DNA of 64,000 bases from Flavobacteriaceae bacterium D16 (GTDB lineage Bacteria > Bacteroidota > Bacteroidia > Flavobacteriales > Flavobacteriaceae): positions 1-64,000 of the forward strand of contig JAJTJC010000036.1 in the NCBI GenBank assembly GCA_021295155.1. Reading direction: 5' to 3'. Numbering within the stretch: position 1 is the stretch's first letter; the number at the start of each line of letters is the position of its first letter. The notes below the pieces were generated by a model. It saw nothing but the letters and a program-made list of their open reading frames with translations, did not search any database and was not told the origin of the DNA. A program made the translations under genes and the position numbers. Below are positions 36,398 to 45,690 of this stretch, piece by piece.

Positions 36398-37323
36398 ACT
36401 TCAATCAACGGTAATTTTTTTTTCTTAAGTACACTATTCATCCCTGCTATGCCCTGCAGGCCGCCACTGTGAATGGCAAGTATTTTGCTGTTTGCTTTAA
36501 ATTCTCCCCTGACAATCATATCCATTAACCCATATAGTAATTTTCCCGTATAGATTGGATCCAGGGAAATTCCCGTTTCACGCCTAAAATCATTTATAAA
36601 GCTTACCAGTTCCAGGGATACTTTTGCATATCCCCCAAAATGGTAATCCCATACTAATCGCCATTGGCCTTGTTTTACAAAAGTAGGAATATCCTCTTTC
36701 AATCCTTCATCCTGCAACACAGGAAATCCTAAGACCTCCTGATGGGGTTGAGCAGAATTGATCAATCCGGCCAGGGTTCCCCCGGTTCCCACGCAACAGG
36801 CTACAAAATCAAATTGGGCATCCCCGGTTTGCAATATTTCCTCACATCCTTTTACTGCCAGCTCATTGGTACCACCTTCCGGGAGGAGATAAAAATCCCC
36901 CCAGCGTTGTTTTAATTGATCCAGGAATGATTCAGTCGTCTTAAGCCTGTAAGCAACCCGGCTCACAAATTGGAATTCCATTCCGGTCCTATGGGCTTCC
37001 CTTAAAGTGGGATTAGCCTGCCAGACAGACCTCAGTTCTTCCCCGCGAATAATGCCAATGGTGCGAAGTTTGTTCTCTGCTCCGGCAAAGGCCGTTGCCG
37101 CTATATGATTGGAATACGCGCCGCCAAAGGTTAACAAGGCTTCAAACCCCTGGTCAATAGCAGCCAACAGATTGTATTTAAGTTTTCGGTATTTATTTCC
37201 GGATACCACGGGATGGATAAGATCCTCCCTCTTTATATAGAGGTCTATCTCATGTTCTTTAAGTATTGGAAGTTCTATCCTTTGATTCTGAATATCCACG
37301 CTACAGCACCATTTCAGGGCCAA
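36394..37323 (-). CDS. ACC deaminase/D-cysteine desulfhydrase-family PLP enzyme
   Basis: A 309-residue fold-type II PLP enzyme. The PLP lysine is in SGNKYRKLKYN (Lys44). AYSNHIAATAFAG (about residues 80-92) is the phosphate/substrate loop, and CVGTGGTLAGLI is the glycine-rich PLP phosphate clamp. The YTGKLLYGLMDM and LAIHSGGLQG motifs near the C-terminus complete the family pattern. Sequence alone does not separate 1-aminocyclopropane-1-carboxylate deaminase from D-cysteine desulfhydrase. In non-plant-associated marine bacteria the latter or a broader amino-acid deaminase role is more likely. Embedded in an operon with hemL. Its stop overlaps the next gene's start, and its start overlaps the preceding gene's end. 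Confidence 0.88.
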   Translation of the reverse strand: MALKWCCSVDIQNQRIELPILKEHEIDLYIKREDLIHPVVSGNKYRKLKYNLLAAIDQGFEALLTFGGAYSNHIAATAFAGAENKLRTIGIIRGEELRSVWQANPTLREAHRTGMEFQFVSRVAYRLKTTESFLDQLKQRWGDFYLLPEGGTNELAVKGCEEILQTGDAQFDFVACCVGTGGTLAGLINSAQPHQEVLGFPVLQDEGLKEDIPTFVKQGQWRLVWDYHFGGYAKVSLELVSFINDFRRETGISLDPIYTGKLLYGLMDMIVRGEFKANSKILAIHSGGLQGIAGMNSVLKKKKLPLIEV

Positions 37324-37643
37324 AGATATTTAATAAAGCTGTAGGGGTTACGGGAATTGAGATAATTAAGGTCACCCTCGTGCAGATACGCTTCGCGTTC
37401 AAAGCTCAGGTTTTGGTAAGCGAGGTAGGCATTGCGATACATACAGAAACGCACACACCATTCCAGTAAATACCAAAGATAGAAGGGAATGATAAACATC
37501 TCCAGCTGCTGCCGAAGATGGATCCTTTCATGATTTACCAGCACAAGATCTTCTTTCAGTCGGTCTTCCCTAAGCACAATAAAGGGCCATATGGACAAGC
37601 CAACATAATTTCTGATAAAGATAAAGGGAAGGACTAGTATCAT
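37314..37643 (-). CDS. Small membrane-associated protein with a HExxH motif
   Basis: A 109-residue protein and the first gene of the hemL operon. It begins with a hydrophobic segment (MILVLPFIFI), then has VNHERIHLRQQLE, an exact HExxH zinc-binding motif (His38, Glu39, His42). After that come a hydrophobic/aromatic helix (FIIPFYLWYLLEWCVRF) and FEREAYLHEGDL, whose glutamates (Glu82 or Glu84) could be the third zinc ligand. This resembles a stripped-down M48/M56-type metalloprotease core without the flanking helices. As far as I recall, small proteins of this kind occur widely in Flavobacteriaceae without assigned function. It overlaps the next gene by 10 bases. Confidence 0.78.
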   Translation of the reverse strand: MILVLPFIFIRNYVGLSIWPFIVLREDRLKEDLVLVNHERIHLRQQLEMFIIPFYLWYLLEWCVRFCMYRNAYLAYQNLSFEREAYLHEGDLNYLNSRNPYSFIKYLWP

Positions 37644-37837
37644 AGATTTATGCCTGATTTTTAAAGATAACGGGAAATTCGCATTTGCGGTATTTCAGTA
37701 GTCGGAAAATAGCAAATATTCGATGTATCCCCTATGCGTTTTTGCTAATATTCGGCACTAACCCTATTATAAAGAACGTATTATTTCCCTCGTTGTCGTA
37801 TTTTTGATAAGCACGGTAAAGTGCAAAAATCATTGTT

Positions 37838-37999
37838 GTGAAGAAGATCATCCCCCCGGAAGAAGGAGATTTTTACCTTACCAAAGAAGGATACCGGGTA
37901 TTTACAGAACAATATCTGCTCAAACGAGGCTACTGTTGTGAGAGTGGCTGCAGGCATTGCCCTTACGGCTTTCCAGAAAAAGGCAGAAAGGGCAAATAA
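37838..37999 (+). CDS. DUF5522-family cysteine-rich small protein
   Basis: A 53-residue frame using a GTG start at 37838 (no in-frame ATG after the stop at 37817). The middle reads YLTKEGYRVFTEQYLLKRGY and is followed by the hallmark CCESGCRHCPYGF. That is the CCxSGCRHCPY motif of the DUF5522 family, a small cytoplasmic zinc- or iron-binding cysteine cluster found across Bacteroidetes. The basic KGRKGK tail is also family-like. Function is not established. It lies in the gap between the minus-strand operon and the DUF4136 gene. Confidence 0.82.
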   Translation: MKKIIPPEEGDFYLTKEGYRVFTEQYLLKRGYCCESGCRHCPYGFPEKGRKGK

Positions 38000-38062
38000 A
38001 TAGTCCGTTCGGCATGATATTTGTGGTTTATTTACAGTTGGCAACCCAAAAAATATAGTGTT

Positions 38063-38656
38063 ATGAAAAAATTGAAATTCCTGGCCTTACCCGTACTGAC
38101 CTTGCTACTTTTTGCTTCCTGTAGCTCGGTTCGTGTGGCGGCTGATTACGACCGGGAGACGGACTTCCAAATGTATAATTCTTACGCCTTTTACAAAACA
38201 GGTATAGACAGAGCACAAATCTCCGATCTCGATAAGAAACGAATCCTCAAGGCAATTGAGGCTGATATGGCCGCCAAGGGCTATGTAAAATCAAAAACAC
38301 CCGACCTTCTGATCAGCATATTTACCACTGAAAAGGAACGTGTAGATGTTTATAACAATGCTGGTTGGGGCTGGGGTGCCTGGGGTTGGGGTGCCTGGGG
38401 CTGGGGGCCTGGATGGGGACCTGGTTGGGGCTGGGGTCCTGGCTGGGGCTGGGGTGGCAACACCGTAAGTACCCGTACAGAAGGCTCTCTGTATATCGAT
38501 ATTATTGATGCTTCCAAAAAAGAACTGATCTGGCAGGGGAATGGCGTCGGAACCCTGGGTTCTTATAAAGACGTGGCAAAAAAAGAAGCCCGTATCCGGG
38601 AGTTTGTTTCCGAAATAATGCAACAGTATCCCCCGGGAACGTTGGCAAAAAATTAA
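38063..38656 (+). CDS. DUF4136 lipoprotein with Trp-Gly-rich insert
   Basis: A 197-residue lipoprotein (start at the ATG at 38063; lipobox FASC with Cys20) of the DUF4136 family. It has the typical N-terminal YDRETDFQMYNSYAFYKTG and the C-terminal GSLYIDIIDASKKELIWQGN and KKEARIREFVSEIMQQYPP. Between them lies a low-complexity stretch at about residues 97-132 with around a dozen Trp in WG, GWG and PGWG units. The insert is probably disordered or a sticky surface loop. The protein is likely in the outer membrane facing the periplasm. Its own terminator follows, so it is a single-gene unit. Confidence 0.88.
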   Translation: MKKLKFLALPVLTLLLFASCSSVRVAADYDRETDFQMYNSYAFYKTGIDRAQISDLDKKRILKAIEADMAAKGYVKSKTPDLLISIFTTEKERVDVYNNAGWGWGAWGWGAWGWGPGWGPGWGWGPGWGWGGNTVSTRTEGSLYIDIIDASKKELIWQGNGVGTLGSYKDVAKKEARIREFVSEIMQQYPPGTLAKN

Positions 38657-38663
38657 ATTCCAG

Positions 38664-38690
38664 GCCCCGATTTATAGTCGGGGCTTTTTT
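38664..38690 (+). terminator. Terminator of the DUF4136 lipoprotein gene
   Basis: GCCCCGA (38664-38670) pairs with TCGGGGC (38678-38684), loop of 7, followed by TTTTTT. Confidence 0.9.
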
Positions 38691-38794
38691 ATGCAACCCT
38701 CGGAATTGTCTGCTTAACTCCCTATCTGCCCGGCAGGTGCTAGGTGGCAATTAAGGCGATTTTAGTACCTTTATAATCTTTAAAAGTCACCCCT

Positions 38795-40549
38795 ATGCAC
38801 TACGAATCAAACCCTATATTGGATAAGTTACCTGAGCACCTGAGGCAATACATTAACCCCCAGGATTATGAAGAGTATTCCCCAATTGACCAGGCGGTTT
38901 GGCGTTATGTAATGCGTAAGAACGTAGATTACCTCAGCACTGTGGCACATGAGTCCTATGTGCAGGGATTAGAGATGACCGGCATCTCCATAGACCACAT
39001 CCCCAATATGTACGGGATGAACCGAATCCTCAAGGAAATAGGCTGGGCGGCAGTGGCTGTAGATGGTTTTATTCCCCCCGCAGCTTTTATGGAATTCCAG
39101 GCCTATAATGTGCTCGTCATTGCCTCAGATATCCGGCAGCTGGAACATATTGAATATACCCCGGCTCCAGACATCATTCATGAGGGTGCCGGACATGCAC
39201 CCATTATTGCCAATCCGGAATATGCAGAATACCTCAGGAGATTTGGTGAAATAGGCTGCAAAGCAATATCCAGTGCCAAAGACTTTGAACTTTATGAAGC
39301 CGTTCGCTACCTCTCCATAATCAAGGAGGCACCAGGGACTCCTCTGGAGGATATAGCGAAAGCAGAGCAGCACATTGAAGAACTGCAGCAGAATATGGGC
39401 GAACCCAGCGAAATGGCACTCATCCGGAACCTGCACTGGTGGACGGTTGAATATGGACTGATTGGCTCGCTGGAGCATCCCAAAATTTATGGGGCCGGCC
39501 TCTTGTCTTCTATTGGTGAAAGCGCCTGGTGTATGACAGACCAAGTTAAAAAAATCTCCTATTCCATTGAGGCAGCACACACTTCATTTGATATAACTAA
39601 ACCGCAACCACAATTATTTGTAACTCCTGATTTTGCATACCTCAGCGAGGTTTTGGAAGAATTCGCAAATACTATGGCTTTGAGAAAAGGTGGGTTGAGT
39701 GGTGTGAAGAAACTAATCGGCTCCAGAGAACTGGGAACCATAGAGCTCAGTACGGGTATTCAGATATCGGGTATGTTCGATAGCGTTATCGAACACGAAG
39801 GCAAACCGGTCTATATACAGACACAAGGAGAAACAGCCCTTTCCTATCGGGAAAAGGAACTGGTTGGTCATAGTACCCAGCACCACCCTGGCGGTTTCGG
39901 CACCCCCGTCGGAAAGCTAAAAGGCATTAATCTCGCCATTGAAGACATGAGTCCCCGTGATCTAAAGGCCTACAAGATCTATGAAGGCGAACGTATTGTA
40001 TTAGAGTTTGAAGGAGGGATACGGGTATCGGGCAAAATCGTCACCGGGACCCGAAATCTAAGGGGAGAAATTATATTGATCACCTTAGATGATTGTAAGG
40101 TTACCCACGGAAAAGAAATTATTTTTGAGCCCTCATCCGGATTATACAATATGGCTGTAGGTGAAAAAGTGGTTTCCGCTTTTAATGGTCCTGCAGACTT
40201 GAGCAGCTTTGACCTGATAACCCACAAAATAACCTCTACTACCATCAAGGTCGAAAAATCGCCCGAAAGAAGCAAGTTGGAACAGCTATATGGGCAGATA
40301 CGGGATTTTCGTGAAGGGACTAATACCACAATATCCCGGAACAAGGTGTTCAAGGAAGTGCGTGAAAACTATCCGGACGATTGGTTGCTCTCCATAGAGC
40401 TCTACGAGTTGGCTAAGAAAAATCAGGATGAAGCCTTCGCACTTGAAATTGCAGCACATCTGGAATCTGTTAAACAACGCAATCCTAAATTGGGTCACCT
40501 TATTGATGACGGTCTCTCGCTGGTAGACGGGGTTACTGCAGTTTCCTGA
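38795..40549 (+). CDS. Aromatic amino acid hydroxylase (phenylalanine 4-monooxygenase family) with long C-terminal extension
   Basis: A 584-residue protein. The N-terminal 300 residues are a pterin-dependent, non-haem iron aromatic amino acid hydroxylase. The iron-binding motif is HEGAGH (His129, His134), in the place of the usual HELLGH, within PAPDIIHEGAGHAPIIANPE. The third ligand is a Glu further on (candidates in the WWTVEYGLIGSLEHP region, about 214-228), and GAGLLSSIGESAWCM matches the conserved C-terminal core. Classical bacterial enzymes are about 260-300 residues. Here another 250 residues follow, including beta-rich segments (SGKIVTGTRNLRGEIILITL) and a helical tail. The reaction is probably phenylalanine to tyrosine using tetrahydropterin. 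The extension is seen, to my recollection, in other Bacteroidetes homologues but its role is unknown. Confidence 0.88.
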   Translation: MHYESNPILDKLPEHLRQYINPQDYEEYSPIDQAVWRYVMRKNVDYLSTVAHESYVQGLEMTGISIDHIPNMYGMNRILKEIGWAAVAVDGFIPPAAFMEFQAYNVLVIASDIRQLEHIEYTPAPDIIHEGAGHAPIIANPEYAEYLRRFGEIGCKAISSAKDFELYEAVRYLSIIKEAPGTPLEDIAKAEQHIEELQQNMGEPSEMALIRNLHWWTVEYGLIGSLEHPKIYGAGLLSSIGESAWCMTDQVKKISYSIEAAHTSFDITKPQPQLFVTPDFAYLSEVLEEFANTMALRKGGLSGVKKLIGSRELGTIELSTGIQISGMFDSVIEHEGKPVYIQTQGETALSYREKELVGHSTQHHPGGFGTPVGKLKGINLAIEDMSPRDLKAYKIYEGERIVLEFEGGIRVSGKIVTGTRNLRGEIILITLDDCKVTHGKEIIFEPSSGLYNMAVGEKVVSAFNGPADLSSFDLITHKITSTTIKVEKSPERSKLEQLYGQIRDFREGTNTTISRNKVFKEVRENYPDDWLLSIELYELAKKNQDEAFALEIAAHLESVKQRNPKLGHLIDDGLSLVDGVTAVS

Positions 40550-40564
40550 TTAAGGTGGCTAGGT

Positions 40565-41515
40565 TTAGTTTTCAAAGCTCATATACGGATAGCGTTCTTG
40601 AAGCTTGACGATACGCTTGTTTAAGCCTTCGACAAACTTAAGATGCGCCTGACCTGATTTATTAAAGGGCCGGTGTGATAAACCCTTCCTAATCGCTTCT
40701 ACTTCCTGCATATCCTCATGGGCTTCTTCAGCAATCCAGACTTGTGAGAATTTCTCCCAGATATAAGCTATAGCTAACTTGTTGGGATGTACCAGGTCTG
40801 TTCCATAAAAACGATAATCGCGAAGTTCGTCAATCATCAGTTCGTAGGCGGGAAAATAACCCGCACGTCCTGCATCAACTAATTTGTGAACAGCGGTAAT
40901 CAGGTGGGCCTTACTTCGCTGGTTTTCGATAAAACCATCCTTCAAATGGCGGACAGGGGAAACGGTAAAAACCAACTGTGCTTCAGGGTTGATGCTTTGT
41001 ACCATATCCAAGATATTGCCCAGGCAAACTTCCAGATCTTTAACTTCCCAAAGCTCCTTTGAAAACTGTTTCTGAGGTACTTTGTGGCAGTTGGCCACCC
41101 AGTTGCCAGTTTCTTTGAGCCTGTATCCCCAGGCAGAACCCAGGGTTAGAAAAATATGGGTTGCTTCGCTTAAAGCATCATGTGTTTTCTGCAGTTGGTC
41201 ATTGAGCACCTTAAGCAAGGTTTTCTCACTGCTTTGACTCACTCGGGAATGCGCCTCAAAACTATGCCATTGATCTTCGCGCATAAAGACATCGGCTGAT
41301 GAAAATGGACGTTCCTGCACCAGGCGTTCGAGAAACATTTCAATAGCCTTTGGATGGAAAAATATCCCCAGAGGGTTGAGACAGTTCGGAAACTGGTAGT
41401 ACTCCAGTTTATCCCCTATGTGTTCAGCAAAACAAGACCCCAGAAGCAATGTCTTGCTTCCATAAGAAATAGCAGGTGATTCCTGGAATAAGGATATTTT
41501 AGTTTGTAATTGCAT
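40565..41515 (-). CDS. GSCFA-domain protein
   Basis: A 316-residue cytoplasmic protein beginning with the family signature LLLGSCFAEHIGDKL (GSCFA at about residues 27-31), a Ser-Gly-type nucleophile loop that resembles SGNH hydrolases. Further conserved blocks are THIFLTLGSAWGYR and VFTVSPVRHLKDG (about 180-195), and YFPAYELMIDELRDYRFYGTDLVHPN with the Asp-x-x-His pair near residue 255. The GSCFA family is common in Bacteroidetes and assigned no fixed substrate; esterase/acyl-hydrolase activity is inferred. It lies 16 bases from the convergent aromatic hydroxylase gene and 89 bases from alaS on the same strand. Confidence 0.88.
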   Translation of the reverse strand: MQLQTKISLFQESPAISYGSKTLLLGSCFAEHIGDKLEYYQFPNCLNPLGIFFHPKAIEMFLERLVQERPFSSADVFMREDQWHSFEAHSRVSQSSEKTLLKVLNDQLQKTHDALSEATHIFLTLGSAWGYRLKETGNWVANCHKVPQKQFSKELWEVKDLEVCLGNILDMVQSINPEAQLVFTVSPVRHLKDGFIENQRSKAHLITAVHKLVDAGRAGYFPAYELMIDELRDYRFYGTDLVHPNKLAIAYIWEKFSQVWIAEEAHEDMQEVEAIRKGLSHRPFNKSGQAHLKFVEGLNKRIVKLQERYPYMSFEN

Positions 41516-41603
41516 AGTGTAATGCGATAAACCTGAAATTAAGGAATACTAAAAGTTGGGGCCGGAACTTGAAGCAGCCAAAAATTCTCCGGTTAACAAT
41601 CCA

Positions 41604-44219
41604 TTAACCCAGGTAATTCCGGGCAGCTTTCAAAGCCTGTTCTATGCCAGCCGGATTCTTACCTCCTGCCGTAGCAAAGAAAGCCTGGCCACCTCCACCC
41701 CCGCTAATGAATTTACCTAATTCTCGAACTATTGTTCCCGCATTCAGCTTATTCTTTTCCACCAGGGGTTTGGAAATGTAGCAGCTTAGCAGGGCTTTTC
41801 CTCCCTGATCTGCAGCCAATAGCAAAAAGAGATTTTCCTGCTGACCTCCAAGTTCAAAAGCAAGGTCTTTCATGCCAGAGGCATCCAGGTCTACCTTTTT
41901 AGCCAGGAAATTAATCCCGTTGATTTCTTTGATTTCCTTTATGAGGTCCAGTTTCAGGCTACCGGCCTTTTCACGCAACAAGGCCTCTATTTCTTTTTTA
42001 AGTTGTGAATTTTCATCCTGCAAAGATTTTACAGACTCCACAGTATCCTTACCTCCTTTGAAAAGCGATTTAATTTTCTTAAGGTCATTCAAATGCTCTT
42101 CGTAATAGGTTCTGGCTGCATCTGAGGTAATGGCCTCAATACGCCTAATACCTGCAGCAATAGCACTTTCCGAGGTAATCTTAAAATGCCAGATATCGCC
42201 GGTTCGGGGCACATGGGTTCCTCCACATAATTCAATGGATTCTCCAAATCTAATGGTACGAACCTCATCGCCATATTTTTCACCAAATAAAGCCATTGCG
42301 CCCTCTTGCAAGGCCTCCTGCATGGGTATACTACGCTTTTCCTTAAGGGGTAAATTTTCCTGTATGCGTTCATTTACAAATTGTTCCACTTGCTGCAATT
42401 CCTCCTCAGTCATTTTGGAAAAATGAGCAAAATCAAAACGCAGGTAACGCGAATGTACAGCAGATCCCTTCTGTTCCACATGCGCACCCAGCACCTTTCG
42501 CAGTCCCTGATGTAACAAGTGGGTGGCCGAATGGTTAGCGGCAGTGCGACTCCTTTGCCTCTCATCCACCACTGCAGTAAGCGGCAGGTCCATATCCTTT
42601 GGCAGGTCTTTGGCAAAATGTATAATCTCGTTGTTTTCCCTTTTGGTATCCGTTATATAGGCTACGTCACCGTCAGGTGTTTCCAGATATCCTTTGTCGC
42701 CTACCTGTCCGCCCCCTTCCGGATAAAATGGCGTTGGGGTAAATACCAGTTGATACTGCTGACCCTCTTTTTTTGTACTGACCTTGCGGTATTTTAGCAA
42801 GCTTACTTTCGCTTTGAGCTGATCATAACCAACGAACTCCTGTGCTGTTCCATGGTTCAGCACTACCCAGTCTTCCTTGGTCACTGTTGAAGCCGATTTG
42901 GATCGATCTTTTTGTTCCTGCATAGCCTCCTCAAAACCTTTTTCATCCAGGGTATACCCCTTTTCTTCCAGGATCAGGGCTGTGAGGTCAATCGGGAAGC
43001 CATAGGTGTCGTACAATTCAAAGGCCTTCCTCCCATCCAATTGTTTTCCTGAAGTTTTCTTGATGCTCTGTTCCAACAAAAGCAATCCCTGCTCCAAAGT
43101 TTTGAGAAAGGAGTGTTCTTCTTCACGGATCACATTTTCTATCAATTGTCCTTGTTCCGAAAGTTCAGGGAAGGCTTCTCCCATGGATTCCGTTAGCACA
43201 GGGGTAAGCTTGTAAATAAAAGGCTGCTGTATATTCAAAAAGGTAAATCCGTAGCGGATAGCCCGTCTCAGTATCCTGCGGATTACATAACCCGCACCCG
43301 TATTACTTGGCAATTGTCCATCTGCAATGGCAAAGGCAACAGCCCGGATATGGTCTGAAATAACGCGTATTGCTATATCAGTAGCTTCATCCTTTCCATA
43401 AGACACTCCTGTTAGACGTTCCAATGCCTGAATGAGCGGCTGAAAGATATCTGTATCGTAGTTCGATTTGACTCCCTGAAGCACCATACACAAACGCTCG
43501 AAACCCATCCCAGTATCCACATGCCTTTCCGGTAAGGGTTCCAGTTGACCATTTGATTTGCGGTTATACTGTATAAAAACCAGGTTCCATATTTCAACAA
43601 CATGGGGGTGGTCCTGATTAACCAGTTCAGCCCCATTTACCTTAACCTTTTCTTTTGCTGACCTCAGGTCTACATGGATCTCGGAACAGGGACCACAAGG
43701 CCCTTGATCGCCCATTTCCCAGAAATTGTCCTTTTTATCTCCCATGAGAATGCGATCTTCAGGTACAATAGCTTTCCAGTAATCATAAGCTTCCTGGTCC
43801 ATTTTTAGCTGATCAGCATCATCACTGCCTTCAAAGACCGTAACATACAGGGAATCAGGATCAATATTATACACTTCGGTGAGCAGTTCCCAGGCCCAGG
43901 AGATGGCTTCCTTTTTAAAATAATCGCCAAAACTCCAGTTACCCAGCATCTCAAACATGGTATGGTGGTAGGTATCCTTACCCACTTCTTCCAGATCATT
44001 ATGCTTACCGCTTACCCTCAGACACTTCTGGGTATCTGCAACCCTCAGGCTTTTAGACCGCGTATTTCCCAGGAAGAATTCTTTAAACTGGTTCATTCCC
44101 GCATTGGTAAACATTAAAGTGGGGTCATCCTTGATCACCATGGGAGCAGAAGACACGATTTTGTGTTCCTTTCCCTCAAAAAAGTCCAGAAAAGCCGTCC
44201 TGATATTCTTCGAATTCAT
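41604..44219 (-). CDS. alaS: Alanyl-tRNA synthetase
   Basis: An 871-residue AlaRS with all usual domains. The class II catalytic core has [20 protein letters not shown] near residue 25, [14 protein letters not shown], and [20 protein letters not shown] then [14 protein letters not shown] near 300. The editing domain carries the zinc ligands [11 protein letters not shown] (about 565) and CGGTHV (about 665). The C-Ala DHHA1-like domain ends the protein ([17 protein letters not shown]). It charges tRNA-Ala and deacylates mischarged Ser/Gly-tRNA-Ala. Length is normal. It is transcribed divergently from the M23 peptidase gene. Confidence 0.98.
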   Translation of the reverse strand: MNSKNIRTAFLDFFEGKEHKIVSSAPMVIKDDPTLMFTNAGMNQFKEFFLGNTRSKSLRVADTQKCLRVSGKHNDLEEVGKDTYHHTMFEMLGNWSFGDYFKKEAISWAWELLTEVYNIDPDSLYVTVFEGSDDADQLKMDQEAYDYWKAIVPEDRILMGDKKDNFWEMGDQGPCGPCSEIHVDLRSAKEKVKVNGAELVNQDHPHVVEIWNLVFIQYNRKSNGQLEPLPERHVDTGMGFERLCMVLQGVKSNYDTDIFQPLIQALERLTGVSYGKDEATDIAIRVISDHIRAVAFAIADGQLPSNTGAGYVIRRILRRAIRYGFTFLNIQQPFIYKLTPVLTESMGEAFPELSEQGQLIENVIREEEHSFLKTLEQGLLLLEQSIKKTSGKQLDGRKAFELYDTYGFPIDLTALILEEKGYTLDEKGFEEAMQEQKDRSKSASTVTKEDWVVLNHGTAQEFVGYDQLKAKVSLLKYRKVSTKKEGQQYQLVFTPTPFYPEGGGQVGDKGYLETPDGDVAYITDTKRENNEIIHFAKDLPKDMDLPLTAVVDERQRSRTAANHSATHLLHQGLRKVLGAHVEQKGSAVHSRYLRFDFAHFSKMTEEELQQVEQFVNERIQENLPLKEKRSIPMQEALQEGAMALFGEKYGDEVRTIRFGESIELCGGTHVPRTGDIWHFKITSESAIAAGIRRIEAITSDAARTYYEEHLNDLKKIKSLFKGGKDTVESVKSLQDENSQLKKEIEALLREKAGSLKLDLIKEIKEINGINFLAKKVDLDASGMKDLAFELGGQQENLFLLLAADQGGKALLSCYISKPLVEKNKLNAGTIVRELGKFISGGGGGQAFFATAGGKNPAGIEQALKAARNYLG

Positions 44220-44269
44220 AGAAATAGCCGGAGTTTGAGTAATTTTAAGGCGTTATACAAAACAATTTT

Positions 44270-44277
44270 TATATTTG
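44270..44277 (+). promoter_or_regulatory. -7 promoter box of the M23 peptidase gene
   Basis: TATATTTG matches TAnnTTTG exactly, 48 bases before the ATG at 44325. The -33 TTG is not obvious at the normal distance. Confidence 0.5.
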
Positions 44278-44324
44278 TCTGTTAGCATTAAAATAGATGC
44301 ACAAAAATAGGATAAAATCCCTTC

Positions 44325-45302
44325 ATGTCTAAGGTAAAGTATTATTACGATCCGGATACCTTGTCCTATCGAAAGATAGAACCCAAAAAGTCTCGTAAAT
44401 ACCGGAACATTTTCCTGTTTATTGTGGGGGCGGCCATTTTTGGTTCCATGGGTCATGTTTTCCTTCTCAACACCAATGTCCTGAATACCCCCAGGGAACT
44501 TTCACTGCAGCGCGAAGTGAAAAATTTTGAATTGCAGTATGAAATTCTGAACAGGAAATTGGAACAGATGGAAAATGTACTGGTCAATATTGAAGATCGG
44601 GACAACAATATATACCGGCTCTACTTTGAGGCCAATCCTATTCCCGACGAGCAACGCAGGGCTGGTTTTGGAGGAGTAAACCGCTACAGATCTCTGGAAG
44701 GATTCAACAATTCTGATATGATTATTGCCACCACCAAAAGACTGGACGTTATTCAGAAACAAATGGTGATCCAATCCAAATCCCTGGATGAAATTGCCAA
44801 AATGGCGGAAGAGAAGGAAAAGCTGTTGCTGGCTATTCCTGCTATACAACCAGTGAACAATGAAGAGTTAACCCGAATGGCTTCCGGTTTTGGATGGCGT
44901 TCCGATCCCTTTACCAAGGCGCGAAAAATGCACTGGGGAATGGATTTCACCGCCCCAAGGGGCACTCCCATTTACGCCGCCGGAGACGGTGTGATAAAAA
45001 GGGCAGATAACAGGGCCTCCGGTTTTGGCAAGCACATCCGTATAGATCACGGATATGGCTACCTCACCTTATATGCCCACCTGAGCAAATACAATGTAAA
45101 GCGGGGGCAGAAAGTAAAACGAGGAGACCTAATTGGTTTTGTGGGTAGCACCGGACGTTCCGAGGCACCCCACCTGCACTATGAGGTATGGAAAGATGGT
45201 CAGAAAATCAACCCGATCAATTTCTATTACGGCAGTTTAACTGCTGAGGAGTTTGCGAATATGCTCAAATTCGCCAATCAAGAAAACCAATCCCTGGATT
45301 AA
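44325..45302 (+). CDS. M23-family (LytM-type) murein peptidase, membrane-anchored
   Basis: A 325-residue protein with a short cytoplasmic N-terminus, one transmembrane helix (about residues 28-48, IFLFIVGAAIFGSMGHVFLL) and a coiled coil (about 60-95). The LytM/M23 domain is at about 185-310, with zinc ligands His203 and Asp207 in HWGMDF and His283/His285 in HLHYEV. Such proteins cut or regulate cutting of peptide cross-links. The intact ligands suggest an active endopeptidase rather than an EnvC-like activator. The next gene starts at the last base of its stop codon, so it is cotranscribed with a MerR regulator, an arrangement I recall as common in Flavobacteriia. Confidence 0.93.
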   Translation: MSKVKYYYDPDTLSYRKIEPKKSRKYRNIFLFIVGAAIFGSMGHVFLLNTNVLNTPRELSLQREVKNFELQYEILNRKLEQMENVLVNIEDRDNNIYRLYFEANPIPDEQRRAGFGGVNRYRSLEGFNNSDMIIATTKRLDVIQKQMVIQSKSLDEIAKMAEEKEKLLLAIPAIQPVNNEELTRMASGFGWRSDPFTKARKMHWGMDFTAPRGTPIYAAGDGVIKRADNRASGFGKHIRIDHGYGYLTLYAHLSKYNVKRGQKVKRGDLIGFVGSTGRSEAPHLHYEVWKDGQKINPINFYYGSLTAEEFANMLKFANQENQSLD

Positions 45303-45631
45303 TGCATATCGATTTACCAGAAAAACGATATTACGGCATTGGCGAAGTAGCCAGGGCATTCGATGTTAACACCTCTCTTATTCGGTTTTGGGAAAAGGAA
45401 TTTGACGTAATCCAACCCAAAAAGAACGCCAAGGGGAATCGTAAATTCACCCCGGAAGACATCAAAAATCTACAATTGATCTACCACCTGGTCAAGGAAC
45501 GTGGCTTTACCCTGGAAGGCGCCAAGACCCATCTTCGTGAAGAGCGCTTGAAAACGCTCACCAATTTTGAGATCATCCAGAAACTGGAACGGGTTAAAGC
45601 CGAGCTTAAAAAGATCAAAGATCAGCTCTGA
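45302..45631 (+). CDS. MerR-family transcriptional regulator
   Basis: A 109-residue regulator with a MerR winged helix: YYGIGEVARAFDVNTSLIRF (helix-turn-helix), then WEKEF and NRKFTPEDIKNLQLIYHLVK (wing and helix). The C-terminal coiled coil is LERVKAELKKIKDQL. It lacks an extended effector-binding domain and cysteine metal ligands, so it belongs to the short MerR group whose signal is unknown. Its ATG overlaps the stop of the M23 gene (base 45302), indicating translational coupling; it may control cell-wall genes. Confidence 0.9.
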   Translation: MHIDLPEKRYYGIGEVARAFDVNTSLIRFWEKEFDVIQPKKNAKGNRKFTPEDIKNLQLIYHLVKERGFTLEGAKTHLREERLKTLTNFEIIQKLERVKAELKKIKDQL

Positions 45632-45690
45632 TGTAACAGATCTCTGTTATTTGCGACTAATAGATTACCTAACTATAAAATAATTATCAC

